Source of the DNA: Verrucomicrobiaceae bacterium
GTDB lineage: Bacteria > Verrucomicrobiota > Verrucomicrobiia > Chthoniobacterales > Terrimicrobiaceae
DNA: 56,389 bases
Assembly (NCBI GenBank): GCA_007280915.1
Contig: QYQL01000091.1
Coordinates: forward strand, 1 to 56,389
Reading direction: 5' to 3'
Position numbers and translations under genes: made by a program. Every line of letters starts with the position of its first letter. Within the stretch, counting starts at the first letter, position 1. A model generated the notes under the pieces. That model ran no database searches. It was not told the origin of the DNA and saw only the letters and a program-made list of their open reading frames with translations. This document shows positions 27,739 to 36,165 of this stretch, in pieces.

Positions 27739-28898
27739 AAAATAAAAGTTGGAAACAGATGGGTTGCCGGGTCTTGCCTGTTCATCAGAAGCGCATCCGC
27801 AGAGGCCAAAGGTGTCAGATCACCTGAATGTTGCCAGCCGAGCGGCACGACATAAAGCATTCCGTCGCGATATTGCCGCCGGGCGGGAGTCCAAGTGCGG
27901 CGTCCGTCGCCGCCGCTTGGCAGTTGTTCGGTAAGATGAGCATTGACCAATGCCGGGATATCCCTGCCTTCGAAGCGAGCAAGAGCGCGGGTGACGAATG
28001 CGTGGAAGCAGACCCAGTGCGAGAGGGGATTGCCAGGGAGCCCGAATGCAACCTGATGGCCTCGAGTGGCGAAAATCAGGGGTCTTCCGGGACGGCTGTT
28101 GATGCGGGAGGCATGAATGGTATATCCGGCATCACGAAGCGCCCTGCCGGTGTGGTCGTGGTCGCCCGGCCCCGAGCCACCGGAGATCAGCAGCAGGTCG
28201 CCGGTGAATCCTGCAACGGCGGAATGAAGCTCGGAGGCCACATCGGGAACCCTCTGGCGAACAAGCCGGGTGCACCGCGCGTCAAGCAGGGCCTGCATCA
28301 TCGGGCCGTTGCTGTCGTATATCTGCCCGGCACCCAATACTCCGCCCGCCTCCACCAACTCGGATCCTGTGGAAATATGACAGGCCACGGGCTGTGAAAG
28401 GGCCGGAACCTTTGTGATCCCGCAACTTGTCAGCAGCGCAATCGCCCCGGCCGTGATATCCGTCCCACTGGGAAGAACCACGGCCCCTTTTTTCAGCAGT
28501 TCTCCCCGACGGCGGAGGTGAGTGCCGTTACTGACTTCGGCGTCTTCCCCCAAGCGTACGACGTTCCCGTCCACCAAGCAGTCTTCCTGCCTAACGACGC
28601 AGTGAGTGCCTTGCGGAAGGGGGACGCCTGTAAAAATTCTCACCGCTTGGCCACGATGGATCACGCCTGCATCGACATTCCCGGCAGCGACCTCATGCAC
28701 GATGGTGCAGGGTTCCAGGCCGGAATCGGCAAGCGCGTAGCCATCCATCGCGCTGTGATCAAACGGCGGCATGTCCACCGGACCAACAACATCTGCAGCC
28801 GTGATCGTTCCGAGCGCGTCAGTCACCGGCACATCGCAGGCTTCGCTCGGGACAACCATTTCATCGATGAGCTCCCAAAGGGCTTCGACCTCGATCAT
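27735..28898 (-). CDS. moeA: Molybdopterin molybdenumtransferase MoeA
   Basis: A 387-residue enzyme that inserts molybdate into adenylated molybdopterin. Motifs: 'PPFDHSAMDGYAL' in domain I, 'RIFTGVPLPQGTHCVV', 'SGGSGPGDHDHTG' in the MogA-like domain III, and 'AFGLPGNPLS'. I use ATG 28898 because it overlaps the moaE stop by ATGA and has GGGGGAG just before it; an in-frame ATG also exists at 28916. Confidence 0.93.
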   Translation of the reverse strand: MIEVEALWELIDEMVVPSEACDVPVTDALGTITAADVVGPVDMPPFDHSAMDGYALADSGLEPCTIVHEVAAGNVDAGVIHRGQAVRIFTGVPLPQGTHCVVRQEDCLVDGNVVRLGEDAEVSNGTHLRRRGELLKKGAVVLPSGTDITAGAIALLTSCGITKVPALSQPVACHISTGSELVEAGGVLGAGQIYDSNGPMMQALLDARCTRLVRQRVPDVASELHSAVAGFTGDLLLISGGSGPGDHDHTGRALRDAGYTIHASRINSRPGRPLIFATRGHQVAFGLPGNPLSHWVCFHAFVTRALARFEGRDIPALVNAHLTEQLPSGGDGRRTWTPARRQYRDGMLYVVPLGWQHSGDLTPLASADALLMNRQDPATHLFPTFIL

Positions 28899-29269
28899 CT
28901 GCTCCCCCGTTTCCATATCGGCACATCCCGCTTGAGCCGATCCATGAATTTTTGCAAGAGGGCGAAAGCCTCGCCCCGGTGGCTCGAATGAACATCCATA
29001 ATAATCGCAGTCTCACCCACAGACACAAATCCGATGCGATGGAACACGCGAACCCGCTCGCAGGGATGCTCGACGGAAAGTTCGGCAAGGATGTCGCGAA
29101 TGACTTTCTCCGCCATAGGCGCGTAAGCTTCGTAGCAAAGCCCCGTGATTTCCTTCCCGTCTTCAAGGCCACGCACGATTCCATCGAAGCGCGCAATGGC
29201 TCCACAGCCGGAAATGGTGAGCTGTTGCAAATGCAAAGGCTGCTCCGAAAAGACGACCTCCACATTCAT
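28895..29269 (-). CDS. moaE: Molybdopterin synthase catalytic subunit MoaE
   Basis: A 124-residue subunit that transfers sulfur from MoaD thiocarboxylate to cPMP, making molybdopterin. Family segments are 'GAIARFDGIVR', 'ITGLCYEAYAPMAEK', 'RVFHRIGFVSVGETAIIMDVHSSHRGEAF' (shown here only to mark order) and the active-site Lys region 'LKRDVPIWKR'. The start at 29269 overlaps the moaD stop by ATGA, matching the 1:1 subunit pairing; the longer open frame to 29362 overlaps moaD and is rejected. Confidence 0.93.
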   Translation of the reverse strand: MNVEVVFSEQPLHLQQLTISGCGAIARFDGIVRGLEDGKEITGLCYEAYAPMAEKVIRDILAELSVEHPCERVRVFHRIGFVSVGETAIIMDVHSSHRGEAFALLQKFMDRLKRDVPIWKRGSR

Positions 29270-29505
29270 CCGCCCGACACCGGCGGAATGACCGCCGTCT
29301 CCTGTTGTGGCTCGATCCGCTCGCCTGCGAGAAGGTAGCTCATCCCGGATGCCACCCGGCATTGGTCCCTAAACCTGGTCAGCCTCGGATGACGGCTGAC
29401 AGCTTCGCGCCAAAACTCGTCCAGCGTCAAAGGGGAGCGAATCTCCCAGTGCTCCTCCCGGCAGCCTGCGGCCTCTCCAGCTTGAGCGAAATAGAGCACC
29501 TTCAT
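29266..29505 (-). CDS. moaD: Molybdopterin synthase sulfur carrier subunit MoaD
   Basis: A 79-residue ubiquitin-fold protein ending in 'AVIPPVSGG'; the terminal Gly-Gly is adenylated and then thiocarboxylated to carry sulfur. The beginning 'MKVLYFAQAGEAAGC' fits MoaD. It is coupled to moaE by ATGA and lies 7 bp after moaA. Activation needs a MoeB/ThiF-type enzyme, which is not in this window. Confidence 0.92.
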   Translation of the reverse strand: MKVLYFAQAGEAAGCREEHWEIRSPLTLDEFWREAVSRHPRLTRFRDQCRVASGMSYLLAGERIEPQQETAVIPPVSGG

Positions 29506-29512
29506 GCGATTT

Positions 29513-30532
29513 TCACCCTCCGATGGCGGTCATCGGTCGTCCGGGCACGTATCGGTCGAGGAACTCGTGGTTCTCGGGCTTGTTCGCGATGGCCTCCTCA
29601 AATGCTCTGGCCGGGTCCTCCCCGGCTCGGAGGCTGCCCAGTAAATCAATTTCTCCAAGCCGGCCAAGGCACGGCCGCAGTTTCCCGTCTGCCGTCAGTC
29701 GGAGCTTGTTGCAGGTTTCGCAGAAATGCGGGCTTGTGATGGCCCCGATGAATCCGAGTCTGGCAGGTGAGGGCAGACGGTCGCTCTGGAACTCATAGTA
29801 TTTTGCGGGACCGTGTCCCGGGCGGTAATTATCTATTGCCGTCAAAGCCCCCACCCCGCCGAGCCGGCTCATGAGCTCCTGGATGGACAGGAAATTGGAA
29901 TCGTCAAGAACATCGGTGCGTGTGAGCGGCATAAGCTCGATAAACCGTAACGGCATCGCCCGCTCGGCCGCAAATTCAATGAGTTTGACATACTCGCCCT
30001 CGTTGACCCCGCGCATGAGGACACAATTCAACTTGATGACCTCGAAGCCCTGCTCCCGTGCGGCTTCGATCCCGGCCAGCACGGCACCGATATCTCCGCC
30101 GGTGATCCGGCGGTAGAGATCGACATCAAGGGCATCCAGGCTCACGTTCACGGAGCGAACGCCCGCTTGCTTGATCTCGCGGGCTAACGGCGCAAGCCGG
30201 GTGCCATTGGTCGAGAGACCCAGGGTTTGCGTGCCGGGAAGCTCCCAGATCGCGCGCAGGATCCCGATAATGTCTTTCCGGATGAGCGGCTCGCCACCGG
30301 TCACTCGGAATTTCCGAAATCCCAGACTCGTGGCCGCCTCGACCGAACGAATAAGCTCCCCCGCCGTGAGGTGCTCAGGCTTCTGTGCCCAGCCTTTGTA
30401 GCCCTCGGGCATGCAGTAGAGGCAACGTTCATTGCACCGGTCGGTTACCGAAATGCGAAGGTAGTCGATCGTTCTGCCGTAAGAATCTTTTGAGGCAGGC
30501 CCTGGGCTTTTGGTCGAGGAAACAAGATTCAT
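29513..30532 (-). CDS. moaA: GTP 3',8-cyclase MoaA (radical SAM)
   Basis: A 339-residue radical SAM enzyme that with MoaC makes cPMP from GTP. The N-terminal cluster motif is 'VTDRCNERCLYCMPEG' (CxxxCxxC), the SAM-binding 'FRVTGGEPLIRKDI' follows, and the second [4Fe-4S] site near the C-terminus is seen as 'HFCETCNKLRLTADGKLRPCLG'. I use ATG 30532, which overlaps the tauE-like stop by ATGA; the C-terminal tail 'VPGRPMTAIGG' ends in the Gly-Gly typical of MoaA. Confidence 0.95.
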   Translation of the reverse strand: MNLVSSTKSPGPASKDSYGRTIDYLRISVTDRCNERCLYCMPEGYKGWAQKPEHLTAGELIRSVEAATSLGFRKFRVTGGEPLIRKDIIGILRAIWELPGTQTLGLSTNGTRLAPLAREIKQAGVRSVNVSLDALDVDLYRRITGGDIGAVLAGIEAAREQGFEVIKLNCVLMRGVNEGEYVKLIEFAAERAMPLRFIELMPLTRTDVLDDSNFLSIQELMSRLGGVGALTAIDNYRPGHGPAKYYEFQSDRLPSPARLGFIGAITSPHFCETCNKLRLTADGKLRPCLGRLGEIDLLGSLRAGEDPARAFEEAIANKPENHEFLDRYVPGRPMTAIGG

Positions 30533-31266
30533 GAGAGCAACTGCATTCCAAATTTTGCCGAAGCGATGAGGAGCACCGCGCCGAGGACAGGCCTCAGCCA
30601 GACCGGACGGCCAAGGCGGCTGCCGCAAAATGCTCCCGCCATGCCGCCGGCCACCGCAGCGGCCAACCATATCGGAAATGCCGTCGGCATCGCAACAGAA
30701 CCTCCCGCCATTCCGGCCAGCGCGGCAGCCGAGTTGACAAAAATAAACGGGGCGGAAACCGCAGCGGCCCCGCGCGGTCCCGCCCATCCGGCGAGCAGAA
30801 GCAGCGGAGTGAGAAAAATCCCGCCTCCGATCCCGACCAAACCGGAGAGAAGTCCGATGATGATTCCGCAGGCCATCGCAATGCCGATAGGCAGCGGACG
30901 GAGAGGACCGCTGCTCTCGGGTAAGAACAACCGGATCGCCGCCACGACCAGAGAGATTGCGACCAGCAGGAGAAAAAGCTCGGATCGGACATGCAGGCAA
31001 CCGCCAATGAAAGCCATCGGGATCGCCGTCACGGCAAACGGCCAAAAAAGCCGGAGACGAAAATGACCCGCTCGCAGGAAGGCAAACGTTGCGATCGCGG
31101 AGACGGCCAGGTTCATCCACAACGCGCAGGGGCGCATCACCTCAGGCGCGAACCCGGCCAGAGCCATCACTGCCAAATACGCCGATGCCCCCCCGTGCCC
31201 AACGGAACTGTAGAGCATTGCGGCGGCAAAAAATGCGATGGCCAGGGAGCTGGAGGTTTCGATCAT
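30529..31266 (-). CDS. TauE/SafE-family membrane transporter in the Moco operon
   Basis: A 245-residue integral membrane protein with about seven hydrophobic helices in two related halves, each opening with a family-like segment ('AAMLYSSVGHGGASAYLAVMAL', 'GLLSGLVGIGGGIFLTPLLLL'). TauE/SafE proteins move small anions such as sulfite, sulfoacetate or thiosulfate. Its place between the MOSC-MobA fusion and moaA, with ATGA overlaps on both sides, hints at an anion relevant to cofactor synthesis or nitrogen respiration (for instance molybdate, nitrite or sulfite). The substrate is unknown. Confidence 0.82.
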   Translation of the reverse strand: MIETSSSLAIAFFAAAMLYSSVGHGGASAYLAVMALAGFAPEVMRPCALWMNLAVSAIATFAFLRAGHFRLRLFWPFAVTAIPMAFIGGCLHVRSELFLLLVAISLVVAAIRLFLPESSGPLRPLPIGIAMACGIIIGLLSGLVGIGGGIFLTPLLLLAGWAGPRGAAAVSAPFIFVNSAAALAGMAGGSVAMPTAFPIWLAAAVAGGMAGAFCGSRLGRPVWLRPVLGAVLLIASAKFGMQLLS

Positions 31267-32318
31267 GGAACGCTCAGAACCGCGAGGTCTTCCGGTGAGT
31301 TGAGGTTGAAGAACAGGCTGCTTTCCTCTGGCAGCAGGCTTTGGGTGACCAGCAACCCTTTAGCGAGCAGCTCGTTGATGGCATCCTGAAGCTTCCAGTG
31401 CCCGCGCCGAGCTGATTCCAAAAGAACAGGCAGGGCCTCGATCGGATACACCGCACAGAGAGGTTCAAAAAAGGAGTCGGTTGCCGGGATGAGGCCTTGG
31501 CCCGGCCGGCATGCACCAGCGAGTTTCCTCAAAACTTGAGGCCCCATCCGGGGCATGTCCACAGCAAGAACCAGAACGTGCGAACCGCCACGCGTCCCGA
31601 CCCATTCGAGCGCGGCAAGGAGCCCGGCCATCGGACCCCGCGCAGCCGGATTGTCCTGAACAAATGCCTGCCCGTCGGGTAACCAGTGCGGGCGCTCCGG
31701 GGCGAATACGGCCACAGGATCGCAGATCGAACTCAAGAGATCGATCTGTCGCCGCCAAAGCGGCATGCCTCCGACCTCAAGGGAGGCCTTGTCCCGCCCC
31801 ATGCGGGTTGACATTCCGCCAGCCAGGAGAGCGGCGAACGCCCATTTATTGCGATCATTTTGATCACATTTCAACCAGCCGTCACTCCGGATTTTTGCCC
31901 GCAGGCCGCCTCGTCCCCGCATCCAGGCTTCTGCCTCGGGATGAATCGCTCCGTTCATCCAGTAGCACGGACGGCATTCTTCGGTTCCCAGAAAGAGTAG
32001 GCCTTGGATCTCAAATTCCTTACCGATCAGGTCGCTCAGTTCCAGCCCTTCGGAAATGACGTTGCGCCTTGTGGCAGAGATGTCGCGGTGATCTCTCGAT
32101 ACCCCAAGATCCTCCCACATACGGATCAGATTCTCCCAGGCGTAGAAGGTGATCTGCCCTTTGTAGTCTGGCTGAAAATCAAAAAACCGGTCCCCGCGAA
32201 TCCCCCGGCCCGCGAGACATTCGATCTCCGGGACTTCAATGATCGGAAACTCTCCGGGACGTTGTCCGTGCTGGCCGAAATAGTTATGACCCGGGGAGAT
32301 GAAAAGGTGGCGGATCAT
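31263..32318 (-). CDS. mobA: MOSC domain - MobA (molybdenum cofactor guanylyltransferase) fusion
   Basis: A 351-residue two-domain protein. Residues 1-~180 form a MOSC domain ('IRHLFISPGHNYFG', 'ECLAGRGIRGDRFF', 'LFLGTEECRPCYWMNG' with the conserved Cys), a fold linked to Moco sulfur or cofactor handling. Residues ~185-351 are MobA: 'ALLAGGMSTRMGRDKASL' (GTP/Mg site), 'VQDNPAARGPMAGLL' and 'VLAVDMPRM'. MobA attaches GMP to Mo-molybdopterin to make bis-MGD, the form NarG needs. The start at 32318 overlaps the ccsA stop; the longer open frame upstream belongs to other frames. Confidence 0.88.
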   Translation of the reverse strand: MIRHLFISPGHNYFGQHGQRPGEFPIIEVPEIECLAGRGIRGDRFFDFQPDYKGQITFYAWENLIRMWEDLGVSRDHRDISATRRNVISEGLELSDLIGKEFEIQGLLFLGTEECRPCYWMNGAIHPEAEAWMRGRGGLRAKIRSDGWLKCDQNDRNKWAFAALLAGGMSTRMGRDKASLEVGGMPLWRRQIDLLSSICDPVAVFAPERPHWLPDGQAFVQDNPAARGPMAGLLAALEWVGTRGGSHVLVLAVDMPRMGPQVLRKLAGACRPGQGLIPATDSFFEPLCAVYPIEALPVLLESARRGHWKLQDAINELLAKGLLVTQSLLPEESSLFFNLNSPEDLAVLSVP

Positions 32319-33079
32319 GGCTGGGTGTAAGTATGCACGCTGGTCTTGGCTGAAGGCAAATAGTTCACACCGAACCAGCAGGTGCCGAGGATGGCGACCG
32401 CCGCGAGCAAAAACCCGGCAGCAAAGCGGCGGGCCTGGCAGTGGCGAAGCCGGATGTGGATGTATCCGAGATAGATCGCCCAGGTGAGGAAGGCCCAAGT
32501 TTCTTTGGGATCCCATGTCCAGTAATGCCCCCAGGCTTCCTTGGCCCAGATCGCGCCAAAGAGGAGCCCCATCGTCAGAAACGCAAGGCCGATCCAGACC
32601 GCATGGTCACACGCGGGCAGGGTGTCGTCGCCCGTCAGGAAAAATCGGGCGGACCCAAGCGCTGATGCGGTCAGGAACGCGTAGGCGAGAATATAGACAA
32701 CGACATGCGGAACAAACCATGGGCTCTGGAGTGCAGGCATCAGGGTTTTGTCGAACGCGTCGGGGCGCGCGAGGTTGATGCCAAGAAAAACTGCGGCCAT
32801 CGCGGCCCCGTAGATCATCGGCCAGACCAGCCTCCACCGCAGCGCTACTCCGCAGGCGACGGCAGGCAGGAGGATCGCATACAAAAGACGGGTTTCGCCG
32901 AGCGTGCGCATCGGCGGACGGCCGAGCTGCCACCACAACAGCCCTGCGTAGGCGGCGAGGATCGCGATGCCTGTCGAGTAAAGCATCAGCCCGGGAGCCG
33001 GGTGGAACCTTCGGGTCAGCAATCCGCCCCCCCAACACGCGACCGCCGCAAGTGCGAATGTCGAAAAAGCGGCGTTCAT
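32315..33079 (-). CDS. CcsA-like cytochrome c heme lyase subunit
   Basis: A 254-residue membrane protein with the tryptophan-rich heme-handling motif 'EAWGHYWTWDPKETWAFLTW' of CcsA/CcmF-type proteins, flanked by conserved His residues ('WFVPHVVVYILAYAF' before it, 'GYIHIRLRH' after it). It partners with the ResB-like protein just upstream (ATGA overlap at 33076-33079; an alternative ATG exists at 33091). Being next to nrfA, the pair probably attaches heme to NrfA, including its unusual CxxCK site, as NrfI does in Wolinella. That specificity is inference. Confidence 0.87.
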   Translation of the reverse strand: MNAAFSTFALAAVACWGGGLLTRRFHPAPGLMLYSTGIAILAAYAGLLWWQLGRPPMRTLGETRLLYAILLPAVACGVALRWRLVWPMIYGAAMAAVFLGINLARPDAFDKTLMPALQSPWFVPHVVVYILAYAFLTASALGSARFFLTGDDTLPACDHAVWIGLAFLTMGLLFGAIWAKEAWGHYWTWDPKETWAFLTWAIYLGYIHIRLRHCQARRFAAGFLLAAVAILGTCWFGVNYLPSAKTSVHTYTQP

Positions 33080-34011
33080 GGCTGGAGGCATGGCGCAAAC
33101 GGGTTACGGAACAACATGGCAACGGCCCCTCCGAGCATCAGAAATATCCCGGTGTAAATAGCCGGCAGCCAGGGATCGCGCACCGCCTCGATCAGGCACT
33201 GGTTGGGCTGGCCGTTGGGCGACAACTCGTAGTTGGTTAAATATAACGTCCACCCGTCGCGACGGAAGGGTTTGTTGACCTCGATGCGGACATCCTCGAA
33301 CTTCTGGCTTTTGCGGAGAACGGTCACCTCGGCTGTAAAGCGTTTTGGCGCTCCGGGACGCCCTGGTTCTGCGGGATACTGCTCGACGGAGAACTTCTGG
33401 AGAAACAGACCGAAGGGAAGGTATCCCTGCCGTCCTGCGGCATCCACCACCATGGCTTCTGCCTGGCCTTCGAGAAGGATCATCCGCGCCCGGATCAGGT
33501 CGCCCGAACCAAACATCGCAGCGGCAAGGACGATCCAAAGCCCCGCGTGGTTCAGAGAAAAAAACCACACCTTCGGTCCGTGCTGGCGCAATCGGCGGAA
33601 TGTCGCCAACCCGAGATTCGTTAAGAGCAGAAGCAGGGCAGCTGCGAATGGTGCCCCGCTGAAAATATGATCCAGCCCGAGTGCGCGCGCCCATTCCGGC
33701 GACTGGTCTGTGGTCTGCGGAATCACTCCTCCGGCGACGCCAAGCAAACCGACGCCAAGCATGGAAACAAGAGCAAAAGGAACCCCGCCAAGCCATGCGA
33801 CAAGGCGTCCGTCGGACCCTGATAGCAGCGCCAGCCAGCCAAGGAAAAGCGCGAGAAAGATGGCGTTCGACGGCCACGATGGAGGAATGAGTCCCCCACC
33901 TCCCCGCGCAAACTGGACCACCCAGCCGACAAGAATCGCACCGACGGTTGCCGCCGCAGCCTGCCGGTAACCCAGATCTCCCGACCAGAAGCCCTTCGTG
34001 TTTCCTCCCAT
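33076..34011 (-). CDS. ResB-like cytochrome c biogenesis protein
   Basis: A 311-residue membrane protein with several N-terminal helices, a periplasmic domain (about 160-275, 'QKFSVEQYPAEPGRP', 'VNKPFRRDGWTLYLTNYE') and a last helix ('AIYTGIFLMLGGAVAMLF'). The domain order matches ResB/Ccs1 of the system II cytochrome c maturation pathway, though shorter than canonical ResB. The start at 34011, one base from the nrfA stop, is preferred over the longer open frame. Works with the CcsA-like protein. Confidence 0.78.
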   Translation of the reverse strand: MGGNTKGFWSGDLGYRQAAAATVGAILVGWVVQFARGGGGLIPPSWPSNAIFLALFLGWLALLSGSDGRLVAWLGGVPFALVSMLGVGLLGVAGGVIPQTTDQSPEWARALGLDHIFSGAPFAAALLLLLTNLGLATFRRLRQHGPKVWFFSLNHAGLWIVLAAAMFGSGDLIRARMILLEGQAEAMVVDAAGRQGYLPFGLFLQKFSVEQYPAEPGRPGAPKRFTAEVTVLRKSQKFEDVRIEVNKPFRRDGWTLYLTNYELSPNGQPNQCLIEAVRDPWLPAIYTGIFLMLGGAVAMLFRNPFAPCLQP

Positions 34012-34012
34012 C

Positions 34013-35506
34013 TCAGTAGTTCGACTTGCTCGCGTCGGCCTTCGGAAGTTTTTCCTCGCGGGCTTTCGCTTCCGCATCCCATTTTGGAACGACGTTCTCG
34101 AGGAAGTTCAGCTTCTGGGCCTCGATCGCCGCCATGTCGAGTCCGATGTAGGCCTGGGCTTTTTCCTTGGTCGAGATATCCGGCATCGGGATCGGCAGGG
34201 AAACGTTGTGTTTGATGAGGATGCCCGCGAGTTCGCGGCGCGCCTGTTCGCCCTTTTGGATCGAGTTGCCGAGCACGCGTGCCGCTTCGAGTGGCGAGTG
34301 GAACCCGACCGCGTTTGCGGCGGATACCCAATCCCAGCGCCACTGGGCGTGCCGGATCAGTTGGAGGATGGGCTTCATTTCTTCCTCCGTCGCCCCCGCA
34401 TCCCATGCGGCCTTCGCCTCGACGTGCGCATGGACGAGCGCGTCCTGCGCGAGACCGAGCAGTTCCTTCACCCGGTCCTGCCTGGCGTAAACGTCGCGAA
34501 GCAGGTTGGCTTCGCTCTCCCGGTGGCAGACCCCGCAGGAAGCCGAAATATTCTGCAGCGGGCTGGCCATGTGGTGGTTCGTGAATTTGATTCCGCCCTC
34601 GCTCTTGTAAGGCATGTGGCAGTCCGCGCAGGAGACGCCGCGCTGGGCGTGGATGCCGGTCATGAACAGTTCGTAGTCCGGATGCTGGGCTTTCAGCATC
34701 GGGGTCTTGCTCAGCGCGTGCGTCCAATCGGAGAACTCGATGCTGTCGTAATAGGCCTCCATGTCTTCCGCGCTGAACCCCTTGTCCCACGGGAACGTGA
34801 GGTATTTGTCGTGGCCCTTGAAGTAATACTCGACGTGGCACTGCGCGCAGACGAGCGAGCGCATCTCCTGGTGTGTCGCCTTGTTGATGTCCTGCCCGCG
34901 CCGTGCCATCGCCTCGGCGAGCGCAGGCCGCGTGATCCGCAGGTTCATGGTCTTGGGGTCATGGCAGTCCTGACAACCGATCGGATTCACGATCTCGGCA
35001 CCCAGATCCGCCCACTTCGCCTTGTAGAAGTTTTCCGCGCCCATCTCGTTCATCACGCGCGGCACGTCCGTGCTCTTGCATGTCCAGCAGGTGCCGGGCA
35101 GGGGAGCGGTCGTGCGCAGCGTGTCCCGGATGTCCTTGATCGCGTAGTAGTGGCCGCGCGCCTGCTTGTAGTCCCGCGAGAACGGATACCCGGCAAACAA
35201 GACAACCTGTCCCGGCTGTTCGGCCAGATAATCGGTCGGGGCCGAGCCCGCATACTTGCTCTTGAAGTCGGTCTTGGCCGTTTTCATGTAGGACTCGTAT
35301 TCGCGCGGGTAGTTCTGCCCCCAGACCTCGTTGCGTGGCTCCCATTCAGCAATCGGACTCACTGTTTGCACCCGGAACGATTCCTGCCGCCGTTCGAAGA
35401 TCGAAGCGGCGAGAAGCCCGATGGCAAAAACTGCCGCCAGTGTCCCGAGATAGAGAACCCAGCCGAACCAGGGTTTTTTTTCGACGATTTCAACGATGCT
35501 TTTCAT
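34013..35506 (-). CDS. nrfA: Cytochrome c nitrite reductase NrfA (ammonia-forming)
   Basis: A 497-residue pentaheme enzyme reducing nitrite to ammonium with six electrons, in the periplasm. Heme sites: CWTCK (Cys140-Lys144, the catalytic heme with Lys ligand), CQDCH (178-182), CAQCH (220-224), CADCH and CGVCH further on, one CxxCK plus four CxxCH as in canonical NrfA. Residues ~12-35 form a hydrophobic segment, either signal peptide or uncleaved anchor. The start at 35506 overlaps nrfH by ATGA. The C-terminal lysine-rich helix 'WDAEAKAREEKLPKAD' is typical. Confidence 0.96.
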   Translation of the reverse strand: MKSIVEIVEKKPWFGWVLYLGTLAAVFAIGLLAASIFERRQESFRVQTVSPIAEWEPRNEVWGQNYPREYESYMKTAKTDFKSKYAGSAPTDYLAEQPGQVVLFAGYPFSRDYKQARGHYYAIKDIRDTLRTTAPLPGTCWTCKSTDVPRVMNEMGAENFYKAKWADLGAEIVNPIGCQDCHDPKTMNLRITRPALAEAMARRGQDINKATHQEMRSLVCAQCHVEYYFKGHDKYLTFPWDKGFSAEDMEAYYDSIEFSDWTHALSKTPMLKAQHPDYELFMTGIHAQRGVSCADCHMPYKSEGGIKFTNHHMASPLQNISASCGVCHRESEANLLRDVYARQDRVKELLGLAQDALVHAHVEAKAAWDAGATEEEMKPILQLIRHAQWRWDWVSAANAVGFHSPLEAARVLGNSIQKGEQARRELAGILIKHNVSLPIPMPDISTKEKAQAYIGLDMAAIEAQKLNFLENVVPKWDAEAKAREEKLPKADASKSNY

Positions 35507-36165
35507 GGTATTTGTTTGTTTTGGATCTGGAATGTCCGGCGGTGCCAACCGGGAAGAACGGGGGAAAGTTCGGGGACGTGGGCGTTTGGGGTGGAAGCCC
35601 CGCTGTTGCCGCGCCCGTGCGGGGTTTCGCGGTGGCAGTCCCAGCATAGCTTTCCGGTGCCAGCCTGGACTTCCTGCCACGTCACCGCCAGATGGGGCGC
35701 GTGATCGAGCCGACCCTCATGACAGCGGATGCAGTTGTTCTGCACCGTCCACTGGCCGGGGGCATGCATCCGGATCACTTCCGGTTCCATGTGGAACGTG
35801 AACATGAACGCGTGCCGGGTGCCGTCCATCGCCTTGAACGCATATTTGAGCAGAACGCTCTCGTGCGGCACATGGCAGTCGTTGCAGACCGCCACCCGCG
35901 CGTGCGACGAGTGCTGCCACGTCGCAAACTGCGGGGCCATCACATGGCAGTTCACGCACGCCTTCGGGTCATCGGTTAAATACGATGAGGCGTTGGAAAT
36001 ATGAAATGCCAGCGCCCCCAGCCCGCTGAACACCCCGGACGCCACGATCACCGGCACTCGCCAGCGCTTCGGGGGAAGCACTCGTTCAGCCAGACGCCAC
36101 ATCGGCGTCAGAAACCTGGCTGGCAAGTTTCGCGCGGGGCCGGTGGATGGAATGTTATCCCTCAT
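35503..36165 (-). CDS. nrfH: NrfH, membrane tetraheme quinol dehydrogenase for NrfA
   Basis: A 220-residue NapC/NrfH-family protein with one N-terminal transmembrane helix (about 37-62, 'VPVIVASGVFSGLGALAFHIS') and four heme sites: CVNCH, CNDCH, CIRCH and CWDCH. It takes electrons from menaquinol and feeds NrfA. It overlaps nrfA by ATGA and the nnrS stop by 11 bp. The C-terminal ~35 residues after the last heme are proline-rich and not typical, but the family is clear. Confidence 0.94.
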   Translation of the reverse strand: MRDNIPSTGPARNLPARFLTPMWRLAERVLPPKRWRVPVIVASGVFSGLGALAFHISNASSYLTDDPKACVNCHVMAPQFATWQHSSHARVAVCNDCHVPHESVLLKYAFKAMDGTRHAFMFTFHMEPEVIRMHAPGQWTVQNNCIRCHEGRLDHAPHLAVTWQEVQAGTGKLCWDCHRETPHGRGNSGASTPNAHVPELSPVLPGWHRRTFQIQNKQIP

